From Brucella pseudintermedia (lineage in GTDB: Bacteria; Pseudomonadota; Alphaproteobacteria; Rhizobiales; Rhizobiaceae): DNA of 64,000 nt. How positions within the stretch are numbered: position 1 is the stretch's first letter; the number at the start of each line of letters is the position of its first letter. Location of the stretch: assembly GCF_042697365.1 (NCBI RefSeq), contig NZ_CP137605.1; one strand, 5' to 3'. This document shows positions 1-8,444 of the stretch, in pieces. The translations under genes were made by a program, and so were the position numbers. Below the pieces are notes generated by a model. It was not told the origin of the DNA. It did not search any database and saw only the letters and a list, made by a program, of their open reading frames with translations.

Positions 1-399
1 ATCGGTCACTGGCACGATGCGCACGTCTATCCCTTCGGCACGCAAGCGCTCGGCAGCAACGCCGAAATTGAGAACATCGCCTGCATAATTGCCGAAGCCC
101 AGAAGAATACCACCACCCTTATGCGCCTGTCGGCAAACACGGGCCACTGCCGCTGTGGAAGGCGAGGCGAATACATCACCGGCAACCGCTGCATCAGCGA
201 GGCCCGGCCCCACATAGCCCGCAAACGCCGGATAATGACCGGAACCGCCTCCCACGACCACAGCGACCTTGCCTTGAGGCGCCTTTGTCGAGCGAACAAC
301 GCCACCCCGAACGTGACGAACATAGCGGTTATAAATTTTGGCAAACCCGGCGAGAGCAGTAGAGGCAAATTCCTCCGGCGCATCGAAAATCGTCGTCAT
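1..399 (-). CDS. DhaK-family ketose kinase, N-terminal part (cut by window edge)
   Basis: This is the first 133 codons of a kinase of the dihydroxyacetone kinase family; the 3' end lies outside the window. The ATG is at 397-399. The N-terminal DhaK fold is recognisable from the glycine-rich VVVGGGSGHYPAFAGYVG segment and the downstream GGGILLGFGNYAGDVLNF segment, which bind the keto substrate in this family. Members phosphorylate dihydroxyacetone or C4 ketoses such as L- or D-erythrulose. The gene is 3' of the TIM-barrel gene in what looks like one operon with tctABC and pdxA2, so a C4 sugar or sugar-acid role is more likely than plain glycerol metabolism; that is inference. The catalytic histidine and the DhaL ATP-binding domain cannot be seen here. 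Confidence 0.85.
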   Translation of the reverse strand, partial: MTTIFDAPEEFASTALAGFAKIYNRYVRHVRGGVVRSTKAPQGKVAVVVGGGSGHYPAFAGYVGPGLADAAVAGDVFASPSTAAVARVCRQAHKGGGILLGFGNYAGDVLNFGVAAERLRAEGIDVRIVPVTD

Positions 400-423
400 T
401 GAAACAGTCCTTGGTCCGGGTCA

Positions 424-1401
424 TTAGCCGCGTGGCAGGATGCGGCGCAGGTAGTCACGATTTGTAGCCGAAACGGAAAGCCCGTCGCCACCATAATGTT
501 CACATAAAAAAGGGCTGGCAAATCCGTGTTCCAGTGCCATCCTGATCGCTGCGCGATAATTGATTATGCCGCTTTCGAGGGGAGCTGGATGCGTGACGAT
601 GACGCCTGACGCTGGGTCTTCGGTGCGAGTGGCGTTCTTTACGTGCCAGAACTTTGCGTAAGGCGCCACCTTCTCCATCATCTGCTGCCAGTGCTCGACC
701 GGACGGTGCAGACGGATGAGATTGCCCAGATCGGCGTTGATTCCGACATTGTCGAGACCGACTTCCTCGACAAAACGAACCGAACTGTCCGCAGTGCCAA
801 GATAAGTATCCTCATACATTTCAAGCGAAAGCTCTATACCGAGTTCCTCCGCATGGCGTCCGAGTTCGCGAATTCGCTCCACGGCCTTTTTCCAGACAGC
901 CGGGTCGTCCGGGTTCTTCGCCCCGTCAACCGTCCAGAACCACAATGCCTGTTTCTGTGCATCTGTGAGCGGTTCAAACAACCCGAAGGACACGCTGCCC
1001 GCGCCGATCTCTTTCGCGGTGTCGATGACTCTGTGTCCATACTCCAGATATTCATCGCCGCGTTGGGCGTTGATCACGCTGCGCCGCGAGGTCGAAATTG
1101 CAGGAATGGTGAGACCTAGCGATTTGACAACGGCCATGAACTCAGCGCGGCGCGCAGGCGACAAATCAGCGAGCCGCAGCCAGCTGTCTGTAGGGTCAAG
1201 CTCCGTAAAACCCGCATCCGCCACATCGGACAAGGTGTAAGCCCAATCTTCCGCCGACTGATCCTGCACTGAACTGCCGTCCGGCAGCATATTGGGATAC
1301 TGGATCATCGCCGCTGCAATTGGCCAGGTTTCGCGTGTCCATTTGGAAGTCTTCTGTTTCAACTTGCATTCCTGTTCATTTGCATGACCCGTCGCGATCA
1401 C
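424..1401 (-). CDS. Sugar phosphate isomerase/epimerase-like TIM-barrel protein
   Basis: A protein of about 325 residues of the xylose isomerase-like (AP endonuclease 2) TIM-barrel superfamily. Acidic and histidine positions typical of the metal site are visible: LSLEMYEDTY, GINADLGNL, FWHVKNA and the C-terminal FLCEHYGGDG. The GTG start at 1401 overlaps the tctA stop by 4 bp, suggesting translational coupling. An in-frame TTG at 1362 with AGGA seven bases upstream is an alternative. The exact reaction cannot be told from sequence. Position between a tripartite carboxylate importer and a DhaK-type kinase suggests it turns a C4/C5 sugar acid or keto acid into a ketose for the kinase. A 3-oxo-isoapionate decarboxylase (OiaT-like) role is one possibility because of the nearby apiose cluster, but this is speculative. 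Confidence 0.8.
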   Translation of the reverse strand: MIATGHANEQECKLKQKTSKWTRETWPIAAAMIQYPNMLPDGSSVQDQSAEDWAYTLSDVADAGFTELDPTDSWLRLADLSPARRAEFMAVVKSLGLTIPAISTSRRSVINAQRGDEYLEYGHRVIDTAKEIGAGSVSFGLFEPLTDAQKQALWFWTVDGAKNPDDPAVWKKAVERIRELGRHAEELGIELSLEMYEDTYLGTADSSVRFVEEVGLDNVGINADLGNLIRLHRPVEHWQQMMEKVAPYAKFWHVKNATRTEDPASGVIVTHPAPLESGIINYRAAIRMALEHGFASPFLCEHYGGDGLSVSATNRDYLRRILPRG

Positions 1402-2927
1402 GCCACATTGCCATTACTTGAGGGAATTTCAGGCTTCCGGTCTCGCAGCCTGCCGATCGCCCAGAAGATGGCTGGAGAGACCAGCAGGAAGACGCCGAAC
1501 GCCATCAGGGAAGCAACCAAGCCATTCGACCAGAATATCGAAAGCTGACCGCCGGACATCATCATCGACTGGCGGAATGCATCTTCTGCCTTGTCTCCAA
1601 GAACCATGGCGAGAACCAACGGCGCCAGCGGATAATCGAGCTTCTTGAAAATATATCCCAGCACGCCAAATGCGATCACCAACCACACATCGGTTATCGA
1701 ATTGGCAACCTGATAAGCGCCGGAAAAAATGACCGCTACAATGATCGGACCGATGATTGAGAACGGCACGCGCAGGATCGATGCGTAGAGCGGCACGGTC
1801 GCAATCACCAGAATGACGGCGACAATGTTGCCGAGATACATGGAGGCGATCAGACCCCAAACGAAATCCGGACGATCGGTAAACAATGTCGGGCCGGGAG
1901 TGAGGCCCCATATCATCAGGCCACCCATCATCACGGCTGCGGTAGCCGAGCCCGGCACACCAAGCGCCAGCATGGGAAGAAGCGCGGATGTGCCGGCAGA
2001 ATGGTCAGCGGTTTCCGGTGCCACGATGCCGCGAGGGTCCCCCTTGCCGAACTTCGATTTGTCGCGTGCAGAACGGCGAGCCACACCGTAGCTCATAAAG
2101 GATGCCGCTGTTGGCCCCGCAGGCGTTATCCCCATCCAGATGCCGATCAGCGTGGAACGTGCAAGCGTAAACCAATAGCGCGGCATTTCCAACAGCGTAC
2201 GCCCAATCTCGCCAAGACGCACCCGCGCCTTGATACCGTCGAAACGAAGCCCCTCCTCCGTCGTCAGCAACAATTCACCGATCCCGAACAGGCCCATCAC
2301 CGCGATCAAGAAGGAAATCCCCTTGATGAGTTCCGGTATCTCGAATGTCAGGCGCAGATTGCCGGAGATCGTGTCCATGCCCACCGCAGCAAAGGCGAAG
2401 CCGATCATCATGGAAACGAGCGTCTTGAAGGGCGATTGAGCGCCCATGGATATGAAACTGGCGAAAGCCAGAAAATAAACAGCGAAATATTCCGGTGACG
2501 AAAACCGCAGTGCGAAATTTGCGACCCAGCTCGAAAGCAGTGTAATCATCACCACTCCGGCCAGCGCGCCGATGCCAGCCGAAACGAAAGCAAGCGTTAG
2601 GGCTCGGCTCGCATGTCCGGCCTTCGCCATCGGATATCCGTCAAAGGTCGTGGCGACAGACGAAGGTTCGCCCGGAATATTGAACAGGATGGATGTTGTC
2701 GATCCGCCAAACAACGCCCCCCAATACATGCAGGAAAGCAGAATAATCGCCGAGATCGGGTCCATCGTGAAAGTCAGCGGCAAGAGCAGGGAAACGCCGT
2801 TGGGGGCGCCCAATCCCGGCAGGACGCCAACCAGAATTCCAAGCGTAACCCCCAGCATCATCAGCAAAACATGATTGAAGCTGAGTATGTGGGCAAAGCC
2901 CTCCATCAGGAGACTGAAATTTTCCAT
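1398..2927 (-). CDS. tctA: Tripartite tricarboxylate transporter permease, large subunit TctA
   Basis: Large membrane subunit of a TctABC secondary importer for a carboxylate, 509 residues, within the usual length for TctA. The family hallmarks are near the N-terminus: GVLPGLGAPNGVSLLLPLTF, then YWGALFGGSTTSILFNIPGE. Many hydrophobic helices run through the protein and a second glycine-rich repeat, LALGVPGSATAAVMMGGLM, lies in the second half. It works with TctB (2961-3461) and the periplasmic binding protein TctC (3523-4512), all on the same strand with short gaps. The coupling ion is usually sodium or proton in this family. The substrate is not visible; the PdxA2 and kinase neighbours point to a C4 or C5 hydroxy acid. 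Confidence 0.95.
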   Translation of the reverse strand: MENFSLLMEGFAHILSFNHVLLMMLGVTLGILVGVLPGLGAPNGVSLLLPLTFTMDPISAIILLSCMYWGALFGGSTTSILFNIPGEPSSVATTFDGYPMAKAGHASRALTLAFVSAGIGALAGVVMITLLSSWVANFALRFSSPEYFAVYFLAFASFISMGAQSPFKTLVSMMIGFAFAAVGMDTISGNLRLTFEIPELIKGISFLIAVMGLFGIGELLLTTEEGLRFDGIKARVRLGEIGRTLLEMPRYWFTLARSTLIGIWMGITPAGPTAASFMSYGVARRSARDKSKFGKGDPRGIVAPETADHSAGTSALLPMLALGVPGSATAAVMMGGLMIWGLTPGPTLFTDRPDFVWGLIASMYLGNIVAVILVIATVPLYASILRVPFSIIGPIIVAVIFSGAYQVANSITDVWLVIAFGVLGYIFKKLDYPLAPLVLAMVLGDKAEDAFRQSMMMSGGQLSIFWSNGLVASLMAFGVFLLVSPAIFWAIGRLRDRKPEIPSSNGNVA

Positions 2928-2960
2928 GTCTTCCCTCCAAAGACATCGGACTTTCCGGTA

Positions 2961-3461
2961 TCAATAAATCCCGAAGAAAGCCTCGACCGGGCCTTTAAGG
3001 AGCGGAACCTTGAAGCCGATTTCAAAAATGACGAAAAAGAAGAAGGAAACCGCAATGCCGGCTGGCAAGGAAGCCCACCACCTGTAGCGCCCCTGAAGCA
3101 TCATAGCTCCAGCGATGTAGACTGCCGTGCCGACATAAAGCCCTAAAATCGTCGATATGGCAGCGAAGGCAACCAGCGGCAAAGCGAAACCGAGAACTGG
3201 CTTCAGCCGGGAGAGTTCGACGAATACTTCCCCGCTGCTACGATATTTCACAAATGCCACAAAAAGATTGACCGCGCTTCCGAACATGATCAGCAGGCCG
3301 ATATAGAATGGAAAATAACCCGCATCCGGCCCCATTTCCGTCCAGCCCGTACCGGCTTGTTGCGAGCCGTAACAAACCGCAGCTCCCAGCGCGCCCGTGA
3401 GGAGAGCCACGCCCGCCTCGACGGTGAAGCGGGAAATTCCGCCTTCGCCTTTCTCACTCAT
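2961..3461 (-). CDS. tctB: Tripartite tricarboxylate transporter small permease subunit TctB
   Basis: Small membrane subunit of the TctABC importer, 166 residues with about four hydrophobic helices. The segments GPDAGYFPFYIGLLIM and GTAVYIAGAMMLQGRYRWW are typical of TctB. It lies between tctC and tctA, 33 bp before tctA, in the normal C-B-A order of transcription on this strand. Sequence conservation in TctB is low, so the call rests on length, topology and position together. Confidence 0.92.
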   Translation of the reverse strand: MSEKGEGGISRFTVEAGVALLTGALGAAVCYGSQQAGTGWTEMGPDAGYFPFYIGLLIMFGSAVNLFVAFVKYRSSGEVFVELSRLKPVLGFALPLVAFAAISTILGLYVGTAVYIAGAMMLQGRYRWWASLPAGIAVSFFFFVIFEIGFKVPLLKGPVEAFFGIY

Positions 3462-3522
3462 GGATGAGCTCCTTCGATGGAAGATGCAGGTGCCACCGGC
3501 ACCTGCGCAAATGCCCGAAACG

Positions 3523-4512
3523 TCAGTTGGCTAGCCAGCCTTCGCGCTTGAGCACCGCCGTTACCGCCGTTTCATCGTTCTTGATAAAGGACGAAAGATC
3601 GTTTCCGCTCATATAGGCGGCAGATTGCGAACTATCGGCAAGATACTTCGCCCATTCGGGTGTCTCGGCAACTTTCTTGAGTATGCCAGCATAGTAGTCG
3701 ACGACTTCCTGATCGACACCTGCTGGTAGCCAGACTGTGCGCGGCATAGAGTAATTTTCGATTGCGATTCCTGATTCCTTACAGGTCGGAATGTCGCTCC
3801 ATCCCATATCGCCAGCGACCTTGCCTTCTCCCTTGAGCTTCTCGCTCTTGAAGACACAAAGGGGCTTTACCATGCCCGCCTGCCATTGGCCGAGGTTCTC
3901 GCTTGGATTGTTGACGTTGGCGGCGATGTGCTCGCCAGCAAGCTGGACGGCGGCTTCGCCACCGCTCTTGAAGGGAATATAGCCGAGTTTCGAGCCTGTG
4001 GCATCGTTGATCATGGATGTAAGAATCTGGTCAACATCCTTGGACTGGCTTCCGCCAACTTTCATACCTGCGTCGTCCTTCGCCTTGGCGACGAATTCCG
4101 CGGCTGTCTTGAAGTCGGACTTTCCGTTGACCCAAAGGATGAACTCGTCCGCAGCAAGGGCTGAAACGGGGATCAAATCGTCCGATTTGTAAGGAACCTT
4201 GGCGCGCACCGGCAAAAGGTAGGCGTTGTTCGTGCCGAAAGCGAGCTTGTATGGATCCCCCTTATAACCAGCTGTATAGACAAACCCTTCGGCCCCGCCT
4301 GCACTCCCCTTATTGGTCACGACGATTGGCGCGCTCATCAGGTTATACTTGCCGATAATCGACTGGATCGTGCGCGCGAAGATATCGGTCCCTCCGCCGG
4401 GTCCGGCGGTTACGACAAATTCCACAGGGCGCGTCGGCTCGAATGCATACGCTGACGAGGCAATTATCGTCACTCCTGCGGCGAGACATGCAATGCGCAG
4501 AGACTTCTTCAT
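3523..4512 (-). CDS. tctC: TctC-type (Bug family) periplasmic substrate-binding protein
   Basis: A 329-residue exported binding protein. The N-terminus MKKSLRIACLAAGVTIIASS ends in AYA-FEP, a Sec signal peptide with a clear cleavage site. The mature protein begins with the PVEFVVTAGPGGGTDIFAR segment that lines the carboxylate pocket in Bug/TctC proteins, and VGGSQSKDVDQILTSMI and IPFKSGGEAAVQLAGEHI follow at the expected places. It delivers the substrate to TctAB. Being first of the tct genes and 65 bp downstream of pdxA2, it is probably transcribed from the pdxA2 promoter. Bug proteins bind varied carboxylates, so the ligand is not assigned. Confidence 0.93.
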   Translation of the reverse strand: MKKSLRIACLAAGVTIIASSAYAFEPTRPVEFVVTAGPGGGTDIFARTIQSIIGKYNLMSAPIVVTNKGSAGGAEGFVYTAGYKGDPYKLAFGTNNAYLLPVRAKVPYKSDDLIPVSALAADEFILWVNGKSDFKTAAEFVAKAKDDAGMKVGGSQSKDVDQILTSMINDATGSKLGYIPFKSGGEAAVQLAGEHIAANVNNPSENLGQWQAGMVKPLCVFKSEKLKGEGKVAGDMGWSDIPTCKESGIAIENYSMPRTVWLPAGVDQEVVDYYAGILKKVAETPEWAKYLADSSQSAAYMSGNDLSSFIKNDETAVTAVLKREGWLAN

Positions 4513-4577
4513 GGTCTTTCCTCCCGGTTAAGCGGCATGGGCCTCCTCCCACGCCGATAATGTCAAAATGCCGGCAA

Positions 4578-5609
4578 TCAGGCAGCGTTCGAAAGCGCCT
4601 CGGCTCTTTTCGCCATCCGTGCCGCAAGCAGGATCGCTTCGCGGGTAGCACCCACGTCCGCGACTCCTTTCCCGGCGATATCATAGGCTGTGCCATGGGC
4701 GGGCGTGCAAAGCGGGAACGGCAATCCGCCCATCATGGTCACGCCTTTGTCGAACCCCATCAGCTTCATCGCGATCTGACCCTGATCGTGATACATTGTC
4801 AGCACCGCCTGAAAGCTGTCCTTGAGAGCACGCAGGAATACTGTGTCGGCCGGAAAAGGCCCATCCACGTCGAACCCCTTGGCCTTGGCAGCCTTTACCG
4901 CTGGCTCAATGATGTCGATTTCCTCCATACCGAAGCTGCCTCCGTCACCGGCATGTGGATTAAGACCGGCTACCGCAATCTTCGGATTGTCATAGCCAGC
5001 CTTTCTCAAGCACGCCCAAGCCAGCTCGAGCTCGGCAAGAATTCCTTCGATGGTCAGGGTTGAGGCCACATCCTTGAGCGGAATATGCGACGTAACGCGT
5101 GCGTTCCAAACCTTCTCCAGGACATTGAATTCACGCACCTTGCCGGTGAAGTTCAGCACATCGGCAACAAAGCGGATTTCGTCGTCGTAGCCTGGATAGG
5201 CAAACCGCATGGCCTGCTTGTTGAACGGCGTGAAGCAAACGGCCTGCGCGTGACCTGCGTCGGCAAACTTCAATGCAGTGCGGAAATTGTTCGTCGCGAA
5301 AGTTCCGCCAATCAATGTGGCCTCGCTGCGCACAACATCCTTCGGATCGAGATTCTTCAAGTCAACGAAGACGTGCCTGCCCACCGGCATATCGGACGCA
5401 TTTTCGATACTGGCATCCTGTAGATCAAGCTCGACACCAGCCACACGCGTGCCTTCATCCAGAACACGGCGATCACCGAAAACGATGAGATGCGCTTCTT
5501 TCTGGACATCGGGCAGGGCGAGAACCCGCGCCGTCAGTTCGGGACTGACACCGGCTGGATCTCCCATTGCAAGCGCAATCACGCTCGGTTCAGCGCCAGT
5601 GGCGGTCAT
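4578..5609 (-). CDS. pdxA2: PdxA2-type 4-phosphohydroxyacid (4-phosphothreonate-like) dehydrogenase
   Basis: A 343-residue member of the PdxA family of NAD-dependent beta-hydroxyacid decarboxylating dehydrogenases. Metal-binding histidines are visible in ARVTSHIPLKDV, GLNPHAGDGGSFG and LTMYHDQGQIAMK, and the C-terminal PAHGTAYDIAGKG is intact. In characterised PdxA2 proteins the substrate is 4-phospho-D-threonate or -erythronate, giving dihydroxyacetone phosphate and CO2. The genomic context (importer, kinase, GntR regulator, no vitamin B6 genes) favours such a catabolic role over pyridoxine synthesis. The ATG at 5607-5609 is preferred because AGGAGG lies six bases upstream; a longer frame from 5648 would run through the operator-like repeats. 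No DUF1537 kinase sits directly beside it; the one in this window (11924-13270) belongs to the apiose cluster. Confidence 0.88.
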   Translation of the reverse strand: MTATGAEPSVIALAMGDPAGVSPELTARVLALPDVQKEAHLIVFGDRRVLDEGTRVAGVELDLQDASIENASDMPVGRHVFVDLKNLDPKDVVRSEATLIGGTFATNNFRTALKFADAGHAQAVCFTPFNKQAMRFAYPGYDDEIRFVADVLNFTGKVREFNVLEKVWNARVTSHIPLKDVASTLTIEGILAELELAWACLRKAGYDNPKIAVAGLNPHAGDGGSFGMEEIDIIEPAVKAAKAKGFDVDGPFPADTVFLRALKDSFQAVLTMYHDQGQIAMKLMGFDKGVTMMGGLPFPLCTPAHGTAYDIAGKGVADVGATREAILLAARMAKRAEALSNAA

Positions 5610-5628
5610 TCGCATCCTCCTCGTCTGC

Positions 5629-5697
5629 ATTCTGTATGCAACATGCATATGCTAGTCCTCCGCGCGATGCAAGCATTTTGTATTCTGTATGCAGCAT
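5629..5697. promoter_or_regulatory. Pair of direct repeats, candidate GntR operators
   Basis: The divergent region between pdxA2 and the GntR gene holds two near-identical 16-mers, ATTCTGTATGCAACAT at 5629-5644 and ATTCTGTATGCAGCAT at 5682-5697, with starts 53 bp apart, close to five helical turns. The first runs into GCATATGC, so it also has partial dyad symmetry (ATGCAACATGCAT). This arrangement fits binding by the regulator encoded at 5784-6467 and control of the pdxA2-tct operon. Function is inferred. Confidence 0.6.
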
Positions 5698-5783
5698 TTT
5701 ATATTGACGGTTGCAGGTGAGCCAGCCATCTTCGCTCCAGATGGCGAGTTGGATTCGAGCTTACTTTTTGAGAAAAACGGTCG

Positions 5784-6467
5784 ATGGACAAAATTCAGAA
5801 AACCGAGCCCGCCGATAACGGCTCACAGGCGTTCCGCCGCACTGCTTTGCACGATATGCTCGTCAACCATTTGCGCGACATGATCATCGAAGGGCAGTTG
5901 GAACCAGGCACACGCCTGCATGAAGGGCAGCTCGGCGAACAGCTTGGCGTGTCCCGCACGCCGCTGCGTGAAGCCATCAAGTATTTGGCCAGCGAAGGTT
6001 TGGTGGAACTGGTTCCAAGCCGCGGCGCCGTCGTGAAACGATTCAGTGCAGCCGATGTCAAGGACATGCTTACAGTCCTGCGCAGCTTGGAAGAGCTAGC
6101 CGGAAAACTCGCCTGCGAACTGGCTACCGACGAGGAAATAGCAGAGGTTCGGGCACTGCATGATGAAATGATCGGGCGTTATAAGCAGTCCGACCGCTTG
6201 CAATATTACAAGCTCAATCAGCAGATACATCTGGCTATTGTCCGTCTCGCCAAAAATCCAACGCTCGCGGATATTCACCAGATGTTGCAGACGCGGCTGA
6301 AGCGCATCCGCTTTGTGGGGCATGAGGGCGCAGAAAAATGGGCAGCAGCCGTATCCGAGCATGAAGAAATGATCGCGGCTCTCGAAGCCCGCAACGCGGA
6401 ACGGCTTTCCGAGGTGCTGGGGCGGCATTTGACGAAAGCCTGGGAACGCGTCCGCGATTCGATGTAG
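5784..6467 (+). CDS. GntR family (FCD-type) transcriptional regulator
   Basis: A 227-residue regulator with an N-terminal winged helix-turn-helix (about residues 20-90, with GTRLHEGQLGEQLGVSRTPL and REAIKYLASEGLVELVPSRG) and a C-terminal all-helical FCD ligand domain. FCD proteins usually bind carboxylates through a metal site with histidines, here in the QQIHLAIVRLA and EHEEMIAALEARN segments. It is transcribed divergently from pdxA2, so it is the natural regulator of the pdxA2-tctCBA-isomerase-kinase operon. The two 16 bp repeats upstream are candidate sites, one for autoregulation and one for the operon. Confidence 0.9.
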   Translation: MDKIQKTEPADNGSQAFRRTALHDMLVNHLRDMIIEGQLEPGTRLHEGQLGEQLGVSRTPLREAIKYLASEGLVELVPSRGAVVKRFSAADVKDMLTVLRSLEELAGKLACELATDEEIAEVRALHDEMIGRYKQSDRLQYYKLNQQIHLAIVRLAKNPTLADIHQMLQTRLKRIRFVGHEGAEKWAAAVSEHEEMIAALEARNAERLSEVLGRHLTKAWERVRDSM

Positions 6468-6501
6468 AACGCTCCGGCAGCTAGTGCATGGCTGCATCCC
6501 A

Positions 6502-6540
6502 GCGGGATTATGGTTCAATCGAAAATCGCCTAAATCCCGC
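6502..6540. terminator. Weak hairpin between convergent genes
   Basis: GCGGGATT at 6502-6509 pairs with AATCCCGC at 6533-6540 across a 23 nt loop, in the space between the GntR gene and the convergent peptidase gene. There is no T-run, so a terminator role is only possible. Confidence 0.3.
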
Positions 6541-6551
6541 CTGCCCTTCAC

Positions 6552-7484
6552 CTATCGGTAGATTGCGGTATGAATCTCGCCATCTGTACCGCACCAGGCG
6601 CGATACATGCCCGGACTGTTGAACGGCAGGCTGACATTGCCTTTACGGTCGACTGCAACAAGACCGCCAGAACCGCCAATTTCGCCAAGCTCGCGAACGA
6701 CAGCGCCCGCCGCATCGTGGAGGGACTGCCCCGCCCAGCGCATCCGCGCATCCACTTCATGGCCCACCGCCCAGCGGATGAAATATTCTCCGTGACCAGT
6801 GGCAGAAAGCGCAACGGTCTGGTCATCCGCCCAGGTTCCCGCACCGATGACCGGGCTGTCGCCAACGCGCCCCGGTGTCTTGGCCGTCATACCGCCCGTG
6901 GAGGTTGCGGCAGCCAGATGTCCGAAGCTGTCCAGTGCTACTGCGCCTACCGTTCCATGCTTACGGGCTGGATCGCCGTCATCGGCAGCGCCACTACGAC
7001 GACGTTCCAGTTCGTCATGCAATGCCTTGCGACGCTGTTCGGTGGAGAACCATTCCGGAGCCATCATTTCCAGACCTGCCGCTTCGCAAAAACGCTTTGC
7101 TCCTTCACCTGCCAAAAATACGTGTTCGGTCTGCTCCATCACGGCCCGTGCCGCCAGCACGGGATTGCGCGGTCCGCAAATTCCGGAAATTGCCCCACAA
7201 GCGCGCGTTGCGCCATCCATGATCGCGGCATCCATCTCGTGCGTTTCGTCGGCCGTGAAAACCGCTCCCCGACCCGCATTGAAGAGCGGATTTTCTTCCA
7301 GAGCAATCACGGAAACGGTCACGGCGTCGAGAGCTTTGCCGCCCTTGTGCAGAACCGCTAATCCAGCCTGCAGGCATTCCCGCAGACCAGCGTGATACGC
7401 GGCCTCTTTTTCGGGCGTCATATTGGCCTTGAGAATGGTTCCAGCGCCGCCATGCAACGCAATTACAGGTACGAATTTGGACAT
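6552..7484 (-). CDS. iaaA: Isoaspartyl peptidase / plant-type L-asparaginase (Ntn hydrolase)
   Basis: A 310-residue N-terminal-nucleophile hydrolase of the plant-type asparaginase family. It is made as a precursor that cuts itself before a threonine; that site is visible as KHGTVGAVALDSFGHLAAA, with Thr of GTVG as the new N-terminus of the beta subunit, followed by STGGMTAKTPGRVGDSP. The N-terminal IALHGGAGTI and the alpha-subunit NPLFNAGRGAVFT segments are also conserved. Such enzymes hydrolyse beta-aspartyl dipeptides and L-asparagine. No gene around it suggests a specific pathway; it points away from both sugar clusters and is probably a stand-alone gene. Confidence 0.93.
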   Translation of the reverse strand: MSKFVPVIALHGGAGTILKANMTPEKEAAYHAGLRECLQAGLAVLHKGGKALDAVTVSVIALEENPLFNAGRGAVFTADETHEMDAAIMDGATRACGAISGICGPRNPVLAARAVMEQTEHVFLAGEGAKRFCEAAGLEMMAPEWFSTEQRRKALHDELERRRSGAADDGDPARKHGTVGAVALDSFGHLAAATSTGGMTAKTPGRVGDSPVIGAGTWADDQTVALSATGHGEYFIRWAVGHEVDARMRWAGQSLHDAAGAVVRELGEIGGSGGLVAVDRKGNVSLPFNSPGMYRAWCGTDGEIHTAIYR

Positions 7485-7532
7485 TTTAACTCACTGTGGA
7501 AGAGGTCGGAACAACGTATCGAGCCATACGAC

Positions 7533-7913
7533 CTATCGAAAATTGTCGGTCCGTTTCGACTGGTACATTTCGCTTTGGGTATTTTCTAGTTCCCTCGGCA
7601 AGGGCAAGCTTGAGCAGCGCAGATGCATCTCCCGGACGAACTGCTTTCTCCGCTTCTCGTCGTTCTCTTTTATCGCTGCCGCAATGGCCAGTCCGTAGGG
7701 GCCGATAAGAAGTCCCGGCGCCAAATCGGAAGCCTTCTTTTCTCTCGCCTCGTAGTTCACCGCCTCGGCACGAATTTCTTCGCACTGCGGTGACTGCCAT
7801 TTGGGATCCTGAGATGAGAGAGCAGCTGCATAATTCTGCGGCGACGTCGTGCATCCAACCGTTGCCAGTGAAAGCAGGCAAACAACCCCTAACCCCGAAT
7901 ATTTGACGACCAT
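7533..7913 (-). CDS. Small lipoprotein of unknown function
   Basis: A 126-residue protein with a lipoprotein signal: short basic start, hydrophobic run GLGVVCLLSLATV and the lipobox TVGC before TTSPQNYAA. The frame is open further upstream, but the ATG at 7911-7913 places the signal peptide at the N-terminus and is the sensible start. The mature part has a hydrophobic stretch (LLIGPYGLAIAAA) and a charged C-terminal half with two more cysteines (QCEEIR and LRCSSL). I do not recognise a domain. It is probably anchored to the periplasmic face of a membrane. Confidence 0.75.
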   Translation of the reverse strand: MVVKYSGLGVVCLLSLATVGCTTSPQNYAAALSSQDPKWQSPQCEEIRAEAVNYEAREKKASDLAPGLLIGPYGLAIAAAIKENDEKRRKQFVREMHLRCSSLPLPRELENTQSEMYQSKRTDNFR

Positions 7914-7960
7914 TTCAATCCATTTCCATGTGCGATGGGTTTCAACGACGATGCAAGACT

Positions 7961-8200
7961 CTAATCTGACAGATTGCCATTGCCTGCAAGTATCGCATCT
8001 GCTGCCAAGCCGCCTGCCATGCGATAATCGTCTGACCACTCTTCATCATCAAATACGCAAAGCGCAATTGTCGCGCATCGCTGCCTTTCCCTGAGGATAG
8101 CAAGCGCAATTGCATCGACAGGTGCTATTTTTTCGTTCGCTTCCGAGACTTCGAGCCACAAATTTCTGGCCGCATCTGCAATATCACGGGGAAATTCCAT
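7961..8200 (-). CDS. Hypothetical protein, 79 residues
   Basis: A short acidic protein with no signal peptide or membrane segment. AGAGG lies upstream of the ATG at 8198-8200. The composition (helical, with ARNLWLEVSEANEKIAPVDAIA and the tail EWSDDYRMAGGLAADAI) looks like real coding sequence rather than a chance frame. No family is recognised. It ends 47 bp before the start of the small lipoprotein on the same strand, so the two could be cotranscribed. Confidence 0.55.
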   Translation of the reverse strand: MEFPRDIADAARNLWLEVSEANEKIAPVDAIALAILRERQRCATIALCVFDDEEWSDDYRMAGGLAADAILAGNGNLSD

Positions 8201-8444
8201 GCTCTTTGCCTCTAAACGTGATTCATTGCGCAGCTATTTCAGCTGTTCGAATCACAAATTCTTGCTCGCCGTTTCTATACCGTTTCACAGTTCAACGTAT
8301 CAGACACTTCTCAACAACGCCGCATTCGAAGCAACTTTGGCCGCGAACGGCAACCGTCACGATTTTATGACTGCAATCGCAAAATGCCTTGGGTTAGGCT
8401 GACCTTGGAATACACCATCGGAAATCTCAGTGGAGAGGCTTGAC

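Noticed and set aside
8201..8444. Possible tRNA (GTTCGAATC-like string near 8247)
   Set aside because: No acceptor stem or anticodon arm could be built around it.
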